From positions 71,158,003-71,222,002 of the forward strand of contig CM034533.1 of the NCBI GenBank assembly GCA_020002185.1: DNA of 64,000 nucleotides, in the 5' to 3' direction. The notes under the pieces were generated by a model. It was not told where the DNA came from. It was given only the letters and a program-made list of their open reading frames with translations, and searched no databases. The translations under genes were made by a program, and so were the position numbers. Source of the DNA: Paraescarpia echinospica. Taxonomy: Eukaryota; Annelida; Polychaeta; Sabellida; Siboglinidae. Below, piece by piece: positions 1 through 9,064 of the stretch (position 1 is the first letter of the stretch; each line of letters opens with the position of its first letter).

Positions 1-91
1 TCTAACACGAATTCCTAAGTCCGGCAGCCACTATGTTGTTCCAAATTATTTTGACTAAGCCCGGCACATTGTTAGTACACGAATAGCCCAG

Positions 92-270
92 TTGATCACC
101 GATTCAAATAAAATAAATTTCTGGGCACATCGTGAATTGTTTCTTCCAAAGCATTTTGCAAGAGACGGAGTGCACATGAGTACCATTGGCATGAAGATAT
201 GTCAGTATCACGAGGAGAGCAGCTATTATAGCTTTCAAGCGATGCCAACATCAGGTTTAGCTGCTTTCTT
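92..270 (+). pseudogene. possible relic of an SGNH/GDSL-like domain end
   Basis: A 126-codon open frame begins here. Its first 60 codons contain the phrase FARDGVHMSTIGMK, which resembles the DGVHL...G block near the C-terminus of SGNH/GDSL-type hydrolase-like domains that are common in invertebrate repeat-associated proteins. After about codon 60 the translation turns low-complexity (Phe, Asn, His rich) and looks non-coding. No splice structure or upstream domain is visible because the window starts 91 bases earlier. It could be the tail of a gene outside the window, a decayed transposon gene, or chance. Confidence 0.25.
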
Positions 271-470
271 CATGCTACAACATGTGCACTCTGTCACTAT
301 TTTTTCTAATACATTTTTTAATCTTCAAAATTGTCAATTCAAAAATCAGTTCAACCAAAACAACCATTATGAATCAAAATTACTTTTCAAAACACAACTG
401 CAAAACATAGAATTTAGCATATCACTACTTCACTTGCATCAACTTTGTCTAGATCATTTGTTTCTGTGTT

Positions 471-1290
471 GATGATGAACACCTTTGGCCTTGATGTCAC
501 TCTATACATAACTTCAACTGCATACAATAAACCATCTTAATCCTCCTTGGCAGACAACCTTTCATTCATATATATACAGCTCAAAATTTGCAATTGTTTT
601 TCTTTACCTTTCAAAATTAAATTCTGATTCAATTTAAAATCATGTTAAAATATTCTAAGAATATTTATTTAGAAATTGCTATTGTATTTGTAAAGTAAAT
701 TTTCAAATTACTGACTTACCTACGCACGAGATTGTGCCTAACAGGAAACAGCTGTGGGCCTGCACCAATGTCAATAATGGCAAGTGCTCGCATGGGTCAA
801 CTCTTCAGGAATTGACAAAGCTCTTTGATCTCTACAGAAGTGTCTGGCATCATAGTCGCTTCATATCCATTGCTCAACTCAAATTTACGTGGAATAACAA
901 TGTGCACACTTGAAGAACATTGCTACATGACTTTGAGAAATGTAGATGTCGCTACTAGGATGTTTCCGTTCTTCAACAACTGACAGAGCTGTGATATCAG
1001 CAGACATGGGTAGTGCGGTATAGTTATGCTTACCTCACATCCGTTGCTCAACTGGAAGATATGTGCAGTGAAAATATGCTCACATAATGAAAGCTGCTAT
1101 TCAACTGAGAATTGTAGACATTGCTCCTTGCATGGGTCGACTCATCAGCAACTGGCAGAGTTCTCTCATCATGGTAGAAGATACTGGTGTCGTAGCTAAC
1201 CCAGTGCATACTTTCGTGGACTTTCACACACAAATTACGAACTTCAGTGCATATTACATGGACTTATGCATATTACTTATCGTGAATTAT
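471..1290. other. non-coding tract with degenerate internal repetition
   Basis: No supported gene. Between about 770 and 1210 three diverged blocks share phrases such as CATGGGTCRACTCWTCAG and variants of ACTGRCARAGCTST, suggesting an old tandem repeat with a unit of a few hundred bases. At 1242-1350 a unit of about 53 bp (GTGCATATT...GTGAATTATGAAC) occurs twice in tandem. Short open frames here are not supported by codon pattern. Confidence 0.4.
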
Positions 1291-1795
1291 GAACTATAAT
1301 TCAGTGCATATTGCACGGACTTACGCACGTTACCTATCGTGAAATTATGAACATTTATTCTTTCCTCCCCAATACCATCAAAGACTGGAACGATCTGCCT
1401 GAAACAGCTGTAGCTGCCAGCACCTTGACACTTTCAAAGCAAGGGTGCCACAAAAATAGATATTACATAGTTAGACTAGGTATAGGGGTATGGATTTTAA
1501 TTTTCATTTCATTATTTATTTAATTGTTTTACATTTGATTTCACTTGCGTTTGTTTGTTTTTTTGTTTTTGTTTTTTTCTTATAATTTTTTTAATTTGAG
1601 TTTATTTTATTATTAATTTAAAACTTTTATAGCGATCGAATGTTCTCCATAGGTCTGTCACTCTAGATATTCTTCTCTTAACAAAATCAAATTCTACCTC
1701 CTCACAACCCCCAAAGAGCGGCAGAATAATCAGCAAGTTGATTGTGGCCGCCAAAAGGATGATAATGATGATAATAACCTGGTGTTTTGGACATA
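1290..1795 (+). mobile_element. LINE 3'-end relic (CR1/L2/Jockey-like)
   Basis: The frame at 1311-1523 includes YSFLPNTIKDWNDLPET, the motif found near the extreme C-terminus of non-LTR retrotransposon ORF2 proteins (typically Y/SFFPRTI-x-W-N-x-LP). It is followed by an AT-rich 3' region and ends in a short GATGATAATGATGATAATAA-type simple-repeat tail near 1770-1790, as is usual for CR1/L2 3' ends. Everything upstream of the last 60 or so codons is missing, consistent with 5' truncation on insertion. The family assignment is an inference from this motif only. Confidence 0.6.
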
Positions 1796-2106
1796 ATATT
1801 ATGAATGGTGCTGCACTGTTTACTTTATAATAAATTGCCTTGATGGTTTTTTCAATGATATCATGTTTTGTAAAAAAAAATGTTCACACTCAGTTATAGG
1901 AGCCAAGTTAACTTTAACCTCCCACACCATTACTTGATTGACTTATAAAATGTGTTCTTTTTATTTCCATGGTGAACTCATTTTGAATTCGGTAAAAATT
2001 TAGGGGAGTGATACATGTCCAATGTAAATCTGCTATGCACTGTTCAGTAAAAGGTCCTCTAGTACACAAAATGGTCCGGTAAATATTATTCTACTAATCC
2101 CTGTTC

Positions 2107-2853
2107 ATAGGTCAACTGTGAGCACTAGTTTAAATAAGTAGGCCATGTTAAAAGAGGCATGTATAAGGTTACATAGCATGAAATTATATATTAACAACTT
2201 CCATCCCTCAAACGTTGATTGCGCCACTTTCGAATTAATTTGTACTACTAGTAGGTTGTATTAAAAATTGGTACTTACAAGGTCACAGTTCATTAAAGTT
2301 TATATGTATTATTGTCTTTGACATTTGTAATCCCTCAAACGTCCAGTGTGCACATTTATTAATTAATTACGCCATTAATTTCAGTACATACGTCAAATGT
2401 GAAATAAAGGTCAACTAAATAGGTCATGTTCTAATAACCATTTACAAGTTTATATAGCATTAAAGTAATTATATTAGCAATTTTGTACCCAAATGATAAT
2501 TGTCAATTTCTTAATTTATTTTCACCTAAATTATGTCATTTATATGGAATTAATCCCAGTAAGTAGGTCAAAATGGAATGTAGGTCAAGGCAAGGTCACC
2601 AAAATTGACATTTCCTAAAGGGTTGTATCATGATTGATCCAATGGGTGCATTTATGAATTAATTATGCCATAAATTCAGGTATATAGGTCAAATGTGAAA
2701 TATAGGTCAAATAAATAGGTCAAGTTATAATATCCGTTTAAAGGTTGCATAGTATTAAATTCATTATATTGGCAATATTCATACTTCAAACGTTAACAGT
2801 GCTCATTACCTAATTAATTTTCAGCTAAATTATGTCATTAATAAGAATTAATC
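2107..2853 (+). repeat. AT-rich degenerate tandem repeat, unit about 290 bp, three copies
   Basis: Blocks starting near 2107, 2392 and 2687 share the same order of phrases: AGGTCAAMTGTGA, AATAGGTCAWGTT, a run around ATAGCATTAAA, CCTCAAACGTT, TTAATTWATTTTC and AATTAATCCCA. Spacing is 285 then 295 bp. Copies are roughly 70-80 percent similar by eye. No coding potential is seen. The repeated AGGTCA half-sites resemble nuclear-receptor half-sites, but they come with the repeat and I do not infer function. Confidence 0.65.
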
Positions 2854-2889
2854 CCATGCTGTGGATGTAAGTTAAAAGGTTCCAATGTT

Positions 2890-3502
2890 ATTTAAAAAAA
2901 AATAAAAAAATAATAATAAATATACTTATATAGCGCCAACTCTAGTTAGAAACTATTCAAGGCGCTTTACATGTAAAATAGTAATAAATCCAAAAAGTTA
3001 TTAATTAAATTTAAAAAATGATATTAAAAACAAATATCTTTAAATATTAGTATTATCATGTTATGTAAACAAAAGATAATTGATAAAAGCTTAATGCCAA
3101 GTCTAAAAGTCACAATTGCAGTTAAAATATTGATTAAAAGAGAGTGTTTAAAAGTGCTCTTAAAAGTGTCAGTGTTCATTACATGCATTGAAAACAAGTA
3201 GATCACTCCGCAGATCCGGGACTGCTGCGGCTGCTGGAGTTAAAATATCGATTAAAATAGAGTGTTTTTAATGCGCTTTTAAAAGCTGCTTCGTTGTTTA
3301 GTTCACGCATTGATGTGGGTAAATCGTTCCAGAGGTCCGGAGCTGCTGCCATAAAACTCGCGTCTCCGACTTTGCATCTTGTTCGCGGTCTCGCAAGTTG
3401 ACGATTTCCAATCAAATAAATGCAGTCCTCGTGCAGACTGTGCACAAGAAATGGACTGAAAACCAATAGACAAAAAAACGCCACCATTGAATAGTGCCAC
3501 AA
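2890..3502 (-). mobile_element. LINE 3'-end fragment with ORF2 C-terminus
   Basis: On the minus strand 3502-3203 reads as a 99-codon frame containing KVGDASFMAAAPDLWNDLP and then AAFKSALKTLYF, the classic last segment of ORF2 in CR1/L2/RTE-like LINEs (GDRAF...AAP-x-LWN-x-LP...FKS-x-LKT-x-LF). The 3' untranslated region continues to about 2890 and ends in an AATAATAATA-type tail next to a TATAGCGCC / GGCGCTTTACA pair. A related tail occurs at 38199-38610. The open frame has lost all catalytic domains, so it is a 5'-truncated copy. Confidence 0.7.
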
Positions 3503-3826
3503 ATATTGAAGATACCAAAAAAAATCAAAAAGGGTAGTAGACTACATATCATTATCCATCATGTAGCACCATTTAAATGATGATATGACATATTCTATTT
3601 TGTTGTTGACATACCTAGTATAGGGGCTCGCCACAAAATCTGGGGCCCAGTGAGAGCCAAAACAATTTGTATGAAAACAAAACTTAACACGTGTTCATGA
3701 TTCCTGGTATGAAGTAATTCTCAAATCACAAATGCAGTGGTCAATGGCAATGCTGGGCCCAAAGTGAACGTAAGTCTATGGCTACACAAATTGTTATTCA
3801 TTAACAATAACTGACATCAGGGTTTA
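3503..3826. other. intergenic, nothing recognised
   Basis: Ordinary AT-rich sequence between the LINE fragment and the gypsy target site. I see no open frame, tRNA-like sequence or clear repeat. Confidence 0.4.
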
Positions 3827-3831
3827 CAAGC

Positions 3832-3973
3832 TGTTGCGTAATTGGTTATTTATTACTGACAAATGAAACACAAAATATCACTGATAATTATAGCCACGTC
3901 ATCCTGCTCTCGCTGCAGTGTCACACGACAGGATGTCCACAATAATTTTTAGAACAAAAATGAAAACACGACA
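3832..3973 (-). repeat. 3' LTR of the minus-strand gypsy element
   Basis: 142 bp that match 7786-7923 with about a dozen substitutions and a small length difference (for example GCCACGTCATCCTGCTC here against GCCACACCTGCTC there). It is preceded by the target duplication CAAGC at 3827-3831. The LTR divergence suggests an insertion that is not recent. Confidence 0.9.
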
Positions 3974-4362
3974 ATCCTTCCCCACAGTTTCGAGTTAGGT
4001 GGTGTACGTGCTCGGTGGATGGCGATCACGTGTGCTACGACGAAGCACTGGCGACACATCATCGGGAACAGCAAGTCGCGGCGGAGAAACGAGATGACGA
4101 CCGTCTTCGGCTGTCGACAACTGTTCGAGTCGGACTTCTCTTTTCGGCGTCTCGGTAACCGTGGTGGAGTAGCAGCTCGCGTAGTTAGTGGAAAACGGAT
4201 CTGGTCGACTGGTGGTTGCGCCCGCGTGGGCAAGACTTTAACCCTGTGACGCATCTGGTCGACGTTACGACAATGAACCTCGTCAGCACACTGGACGGTG
4301 AACATGCGAGTGCCCAGAGAAGACGTTATTCGACCGGGAATCCACTTGATCTTGCAATTCAT
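3974..4362 (-). pseudogene. gypsy integrase C-terminal tail remnant
   Basis: A minus frame running through 4362-3974 reads KWIPGRITSSLGTRMFTV and then NVDQMRHRV, which fits the GPY/F-like integrase C-terminal module and the H-x-DQ-(L/M)-R motif seen at the end of gypsy integrases. A basic Pro/Arg-rich tail follows. The nominal frame runs on into the LTR. Confidence 0.65.
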
Positions 4363-4428
4363 GCCGTAGTTGCGAATGAAGACGTGGTCTCCGATCGTAA
4401 ACGTGGTCGAGTGTAGCGGTTTCTCCAG

Positions 4429-5826
4429 CTACTTCTTCTCTGGGTGAGGTAAAGACGGCTGGAGCAGATATAGCGGCGTTTGAAACTGGCGACCCAGCAT
4501 CAACTCCGCAGGAGTTCTTCTGGTAGTGTAGTGAGGAGTGCTGCGATACTCTCTCAGAAAGTCTCTAGCGGCTTGGTCTTCCTCCCCCACAGAACGCTGC
4601 ATCGCTCTCTTAAACACGCTAACAAGGCCTCTCCATTTGAAGGCAGATGGAATGGTGCGGAGGTCATGTGTAGGATGCCATTCGATCGGCACCAGTCTGC
4701 GAATTATTTTGACGCAAACTGAGGACCCTTGTCCGATACGAGGGTCTTTGGTAGGCCCCAGCTGGTGAACAGCGCATCAAGAGCCGTGATGGTTGTCTCG
4801 GTAATTCGCAAGTCGAATGACGCTGGGCCACTTGGAATATGCGTCCATTGCCAGCAGCCACATGCTTCCCAAAAATGGCCCTGCGAAATCAACATGCACT
4901 CTATCCCAAGGGTTGTCGGGTATAGGCCAGGGCGAGAGATTTGCTGGTGGCGCCGGTGCAGTGACGGCGCAAGTGTTGCACGATTTGCAGCATTCTACGA
5001 TGGCACTCTCTATTCTCGGCCACCAGATGTAGAGTCTGGCCATTGCTTTCATTCTAATCATGCCACGGTGTGATTTGTCTAGCAAGTCGATCGCTTTCGC
5101 TTGCAGTTTCTGCGGTACAACAACACGACAGTCTCGTAGTAGTACACCTTGCACCTTGCAGATCTCTGTTTGCGCAGTTATGAATAGTTGCAAACTGTCC
5201 GACTGTCCTCGTCTTGAAGATGTAACCCAGCCATCGCGTACGCAACTTAGCACCTCAGACAAGACAGCGTCTTTCTTTGTGTAGTCAGCAACAGTTCTGA
5301 GCGAGATCGGGAAATCTTCTACAGCCTGTAGCATAATCTCATCTACTTCCGTGGTGATTTGGCTGATGGCCTCATCATGGTCAAATGCGAGATCTGGATC
5401 GACAGGGAGTCGAGAAAGAGCATTGCAGTGCTCTGCGGAAGAGTGATAGTGAATGTCATAATCATGGCCCATCAACAGCAATGCCCAGCACTGCAGGCGC
5501 TGTAGCGACATCACTGGAAGTGACTTATCTGGTCCAAAGATCGTCAGCAGTGGCTTGTGGTCGGTTAGAATGATGAAGTGACGACTACTGAGATACTGGT
5601 AGAATTTCCGGACGCTGTATATAATCGACAACGCTTCTTTTTCCTCTTGCGCGTAGCCTCTCTCTGCCTTTCTGAGCGTCTTGGAGGCGAACGCGATAGG
5701 CTTTCCACTACCATCAGACAGCGTGTGCGAGATTGCGGCTCCGATGCCGTACGGTGACGCATCAGTGGCTAGTATGATCGGTTTGACTGGATCGAAATGC
5801 ACGAGCCGTGTCTTCTCTGCGAGCAT
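4429..5826 (-). pseudogene. gypsy RNase H and integrase remnant
   Basis: The main frame (4777-5826, 349 codons) opens with RNase H: ILATDASPYGIGA, EEKEALSIIY and ILTDHKPLLTIF carry the first three acidic residues. The fourth, usually in an ADALSR motif, reads CNALSRLP, so Asp is replaced by Asn. It continues into integrase with the Cys pair CKSCNTC and the first core Asp in VHVDFAGPF. The second core Asp (LVSDKGPQF) is in another frame at 4704-4895. The region that should hold the catalytic Glu lies in the 4429-4692 frame and has decayed (KWRGLVSVF). At least two frameshifts and two active-site losses show that the copy is inactive. Confidence 0.85.
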
Positions 5827-5857
5827 TTGTTTCAGCTGCTCGAATGCGGTAGCGCAC

Positions 5858-6592
5858 TCAGCCGATTAGTGCCAAGGAGTGTCCTTGCACCGCAGCTTGT
5901 TTAGTGGAGAGCAGACAGATGCAAACGCTGGAATGAACTTGCCATAGTAGTTCATTTTTCCAATGAAACTCAAGTTGTTTGACGTCTTCTGGAGGTGAGT
6001 ACTGGACGATCGCCTCAACTCTCTCATCAGATGCTCGCAAGCCATCTTTAGAGATGATGTGGCCCAGGTAGGAGACCTCTTTTTTGAAGAACGCACACTT
6101 GCTGAGTTGCAACTTGAGTCCAGATGTTCTTCGGTCGTCCGTCCTGTGACGATGATGTCGTCCAAGTATGCAGCGACTCCTGGGATTCCTGCAACTACAT
6201 TGTCAACCAATTTTTGAAAAAATGGCTGGTGCAGGAGAAGGACTGAAGCAGAGTCTGTTGTACTGGTACAATCCCTTGTGTGTGTTGATGACGAGCAATT
6301 TTTTTGACTCGTCATCCAGCTCGACCTGTAAATATGCATCTCGCATATCCAGCTTGCTGAAGTGAATACACCCTTTCAACTTTGCGAACAGTTCCTCAAT
6401 TCTGGGAATTGGGTGTTGCTGGCTGGCTTTCAAGAACCTCGGCTGCATGCCTTCTCTCAGTTGCAGATGCCCTTTTGTTTTGTTGCACCGACCCAAGCCA
6501 AGACTGAAGATGTCCGGGTGATCAGCAATGACTTCAAGGTCGTCTGCTTCTACAGCGTGCACGTTAGTTGATGATAGTGCCGTAGTGCTCAC
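5858..6592 (-). pseudogene. gypsy reverse transcriptase remnant, frameshifted
   Basis: Three overlapping minus frames (6203-6592, 5866-6339, 5858-6112) together read as an RT domain. Visible are HPIPRIEELFAKLKG, FSKLDMRDAYLQVELD (the first catalytic Asp block) and AAYLDDIIVTG, the YxDD catalytic motif. The frame changes near 6210-6340 and again near 6000-6110, so no single protein can be made. In family terms this domain copies element RNA into DNA. Confidence 0.85.
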
Positions 6593-7050
6593 TGTCGGGT
6601 AGAGCAGCGAGACACCGCTGTCGACAACGAGACACCGCTGTCGACAATGATTAGCAGTAGTTGCAGGACTGTCGACCCGTACTGAACGTCAACAGTACAT
6701 TCACCTCTCACGCTGATCTGACGCTGGCCGTAGGCACAGAGTCTGACTCTTGATCTGCAGAGCCGGGGGGAACCGATTTTCTTCCAGAATTCTTCTCCAA
6801 CGAGCACGATTGGAGTCCCCGTATCGACCTCAAACTCGGCTTCATGACCATTAATTAGCAGTGCCAGACGCGGCTTATTGACAAGATCTTGTCGAGAATC
6901 GGGCGCATGAAATTTCTCGTACTTGTGGGTGCCCATCTTGGCTCGTCGCAGAGGACGCACTTTCTCCACAGCCAGGACTTCCTGTGCATGCCCTGGTGTA
7001 GGCCCATGTGCAGGCCCCTTCACGATGGCATCACTAGCAGCTAATGCCAC
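6589..7050 (-). pseudogene. gypsy aspartic protease remnant
   Basis: A 153-codon frame that overlaps the end of the gag frame in a different phase. It contains LLINGHEAEFEVDTGTPIVLV, where DTG is the retropepsin catalytic triplet (Ser/Thr/Ala after DTG is usual; here DTGT), followed by the hydrophobic stretch expected around the flap and C-terminus. An in-frame short duplication (GACACCGCTGTCGACAA, twice) lies near 6610-6645 and the frame is lost after it. The frame continues toward RT only after a shift. Confidence 0.75.
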
Positions 7051-7594
7051 ATGAATTTGCTGTCTTTAGCACACACTCAAGAGTTGGCGACGACTCCCTG
7101 AGACAAGCCCGGCGGACCTCGTCGTGCAGAGTGTTTAACACAATCATGTCGCGAATGAGCCGGTCAAGAGCTGTGCCGAAATCACAGTCACGCCCAATGC
7201 TGCGCAGATCTGCCACCCAATCTGAATACGACTGACCAGGTTTCATTTTGCATTGATAAAACTGGTATGAGGCAGCCAGCTCGTGCAATGACTCTTTATA
7301 ATGTTCATTGAGCCTCTTGACTACCTGGTCAAACGTGGCAGCAGCTAATTCAGATGTGCTAAAGAGTTTGTTGACAAGTTGGTACGTGTTTGCCCCTATC
7401 CAGGACAGAAAATATGCCTTTTTCTTGTCTGGGTCAACAACAGCATGCGCGATCATATGCTGCGTAAGCCTCTGCATGTAGGTCCCCCATTTCTCACGAC
7501 TGAGTTCATAGCTTTGGAACGATGGCACACTGCTCGTAGAGACGGCTTGTGCGTTTGTGGTAGTGGACAGAGCTGAAAACATGGCCTGTTGCAT
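7034..7594 (-). pseudogene. gypsy Gag (capsid-like) remnant
   Basis: 186-codon frame at the 5' end of the element. Residues from about 28 to 175 form a Gag capsid-like region with KWGTYMQRL, a hydrophobic AYFLSWIGANTYQLV segment and QFYQCKMKPGQSYSDWVADL, which is typical of metazoan gypsy Gag (YxFxxxxQxxGES.. block). No CCHC zinc knuckle is visible in this frame before the frame changes near 7040, so the nucleocapsid part is lost or out of frame. It would have packaged element RNA. It is now only a component of a dead copy. Confidence 0.75.
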
Positions 7595-7785
7595 GGCAGC
7601 AGCCAGTAAGTTTCATAGATCGTCAGGACTCAATGATATTGACATTTTGACAGCTGTCACAGTTTGACGCTGAACGTGTCGAAGGCGAATGTCAACAATG
7701 CTAACATGCACTCATTACCGTTCTTTGCGATACAGTTAGCAGTGCGAAGACCACTGCATCACGATATCCCACTCTGACACCATTT

Positions 7786-7923
7786 TGTCGCTTAATTGGT
7801 TATTTATTACTGACAAATGAAACATAAAATATCCCTGATAATTATAGCCACACCTGCTCTCGCTGCAGTGTCACACGACAGGATGTCCGCAATAATTTTT
7901 AGAACAGAAACGAGAACACAACA
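7786..7923 (-). repeat. 5' LTR of the minus-strand gypsy element
   Basis: 138-bp partner of 3832-3973, followed by the second CAAGC copy at 7924-7928. The minus-strand reading starts TGTTGTGTTCTCG and ends AATTAAGCGACA. Confidence 0.9.
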
Positions 7924-7928
7924 CAAGC

Positions 7929-8837
7929 TAAATAATGTTTCGATGACACATACATAGATATGTTGCTAAATTGGAACTGACAAATAAAAAGTTTGATTTC
8001 AGCGAACTGAAAGTTGAAACATGCACATGTATCAATCTTTCCGTGAAGAATACACAGTTTATGCACTGCTTTCAACTTGTCAGTGTTAACCGTTGATTGT
8101 GCACTTTTCTTGAGTTTCCAAAATTCGAAAGGATCCATACTTTCAATCTACATTTACCCTAGTAATGATTAAACAGTTTGTTTGTCGCCAACCATGGCAC
8201 CCAACTTTGTTGATGTAAATCCATGATTAATGCATGTTCAAACATTTACAAAGAATACAAAGGTTTTCACTGGCTAATATTGCTGTAACTCGCAGAATGG
8301 GTGAATCATATGATTGCTCTCTTCCTGTCATGCTTGATAGTTTATATAGAAGCTCCATTTTGTAACAAATTATGTACACCACTGCAATTTTGGTCAGATT
8401 AATCATGTCATGATAGGTAATTAAATGCCTCAATTTTAACAAGTCAGTCAGGCCCATAGACTTTGAACCATAGACTTTGGGCCCAACAGTTAATCTTGCT
8501 AAATTCAAACCTTGCTATGACTAGCACAGCCACAAAGGTGTTGGATGTTTTGAGTCATGTCCATGACAGGTTTGGTTAATGGTCCGAACCAACCAGCAAA
8601 CTGCTAACACACATGGGCCCAAACAAGTGTTAATCATAAACGTAACACATGTATGCCAAGTTGCCAACTGGCTTTGTCCATATTTATTGTAATCTAATTG
8701 CTTTTTCACTTGCCTGTATTCTAATTTAAGATATCTAATACACTTTATAACCATTTATATTAGCCAAAGTGTTGATGCATAGAGCCATAACTCTAAGTCA
8801 TAATAACATAAATAATAACTGCAATTAATGCGCAAAG
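7929..8837. other. intergenic, no gene recognised
   Basis: AT-rich sequence right of the gypsy element. Short frames on minus (7899-8138, 8227-8508, 8521-8754) lack any recognisable domain or biased codon use and are not called. The unidentified 5' exon and promoter of MRPL22 could lie here, but I cannot place them. Confidence 0.4.
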
Positions 8838-9003
8838 ACTATTCATACACAAATATCCACCACTGTCTACAGCCATACAACTGAGTGAACTGGAGCAATG
8901 TAGAATGAATAAATTTGCCCATGGTTCAATATAGTAGCACATGTTTTGAACCCGGATTCTCTCGATTGAGAGTCCGATGCTCTAGCCACTGCACTCCACA
9001 AGA
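8838..9003 (-). mobile_element. tRNA-derived SINE, minus strand, partial
   Basis: The minus strand reads GTGGAGTGCAGTGGCTAGAG... then GAATCCGGGTTCAAAAC, corresponding to A- and B-box parts of a tRNA-derived head. It continues through TGGATATTTGTGTATGAATA. The same family occurs on plus at 15600-15905 and 38048-38781. This copy ends about 60-80 bp before the splice acceptor of the first recognised MRPL22 exon. Confidence 0.75.
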
Positions 9004-9064
9004 CACTATATAGACACTAGGACTAGGTAGAAGACGTTAGATTGATGTGGTCACTTGTGTTGTA

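Larger units (their letters stand above)
3832..7923 (-). mobile_element. Ty3/gypsy LTR retrotransposon, complete but decayed
   Basis: A 4.09-kb element lies on the minus strand, bounded by two LTRs of about 140 bp that begin TGT and end ACA. Both sides carry the same 5-bp target duplication CAAGC (3827-3831 and 7924-7928), so both ends are intact. Reading 5' to 3' on minus, the order is gag, protease, reverse transcriptase, RNase H, integrase, which is the Ty3/gypsy order. Just inside the 5' LTR the minus strand reads TGGTGTCAGAGTGGGAT, a candidate primer-binding site. A purine-rich GGGGAAGGA stretch sits next to the 3' LTR as candidate polypurine tract. Several frameshifts break pol, so it should be immobile. 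It differs clearly in sequence from the plus-strand element at 11613-15580. Confidence 0.92.
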
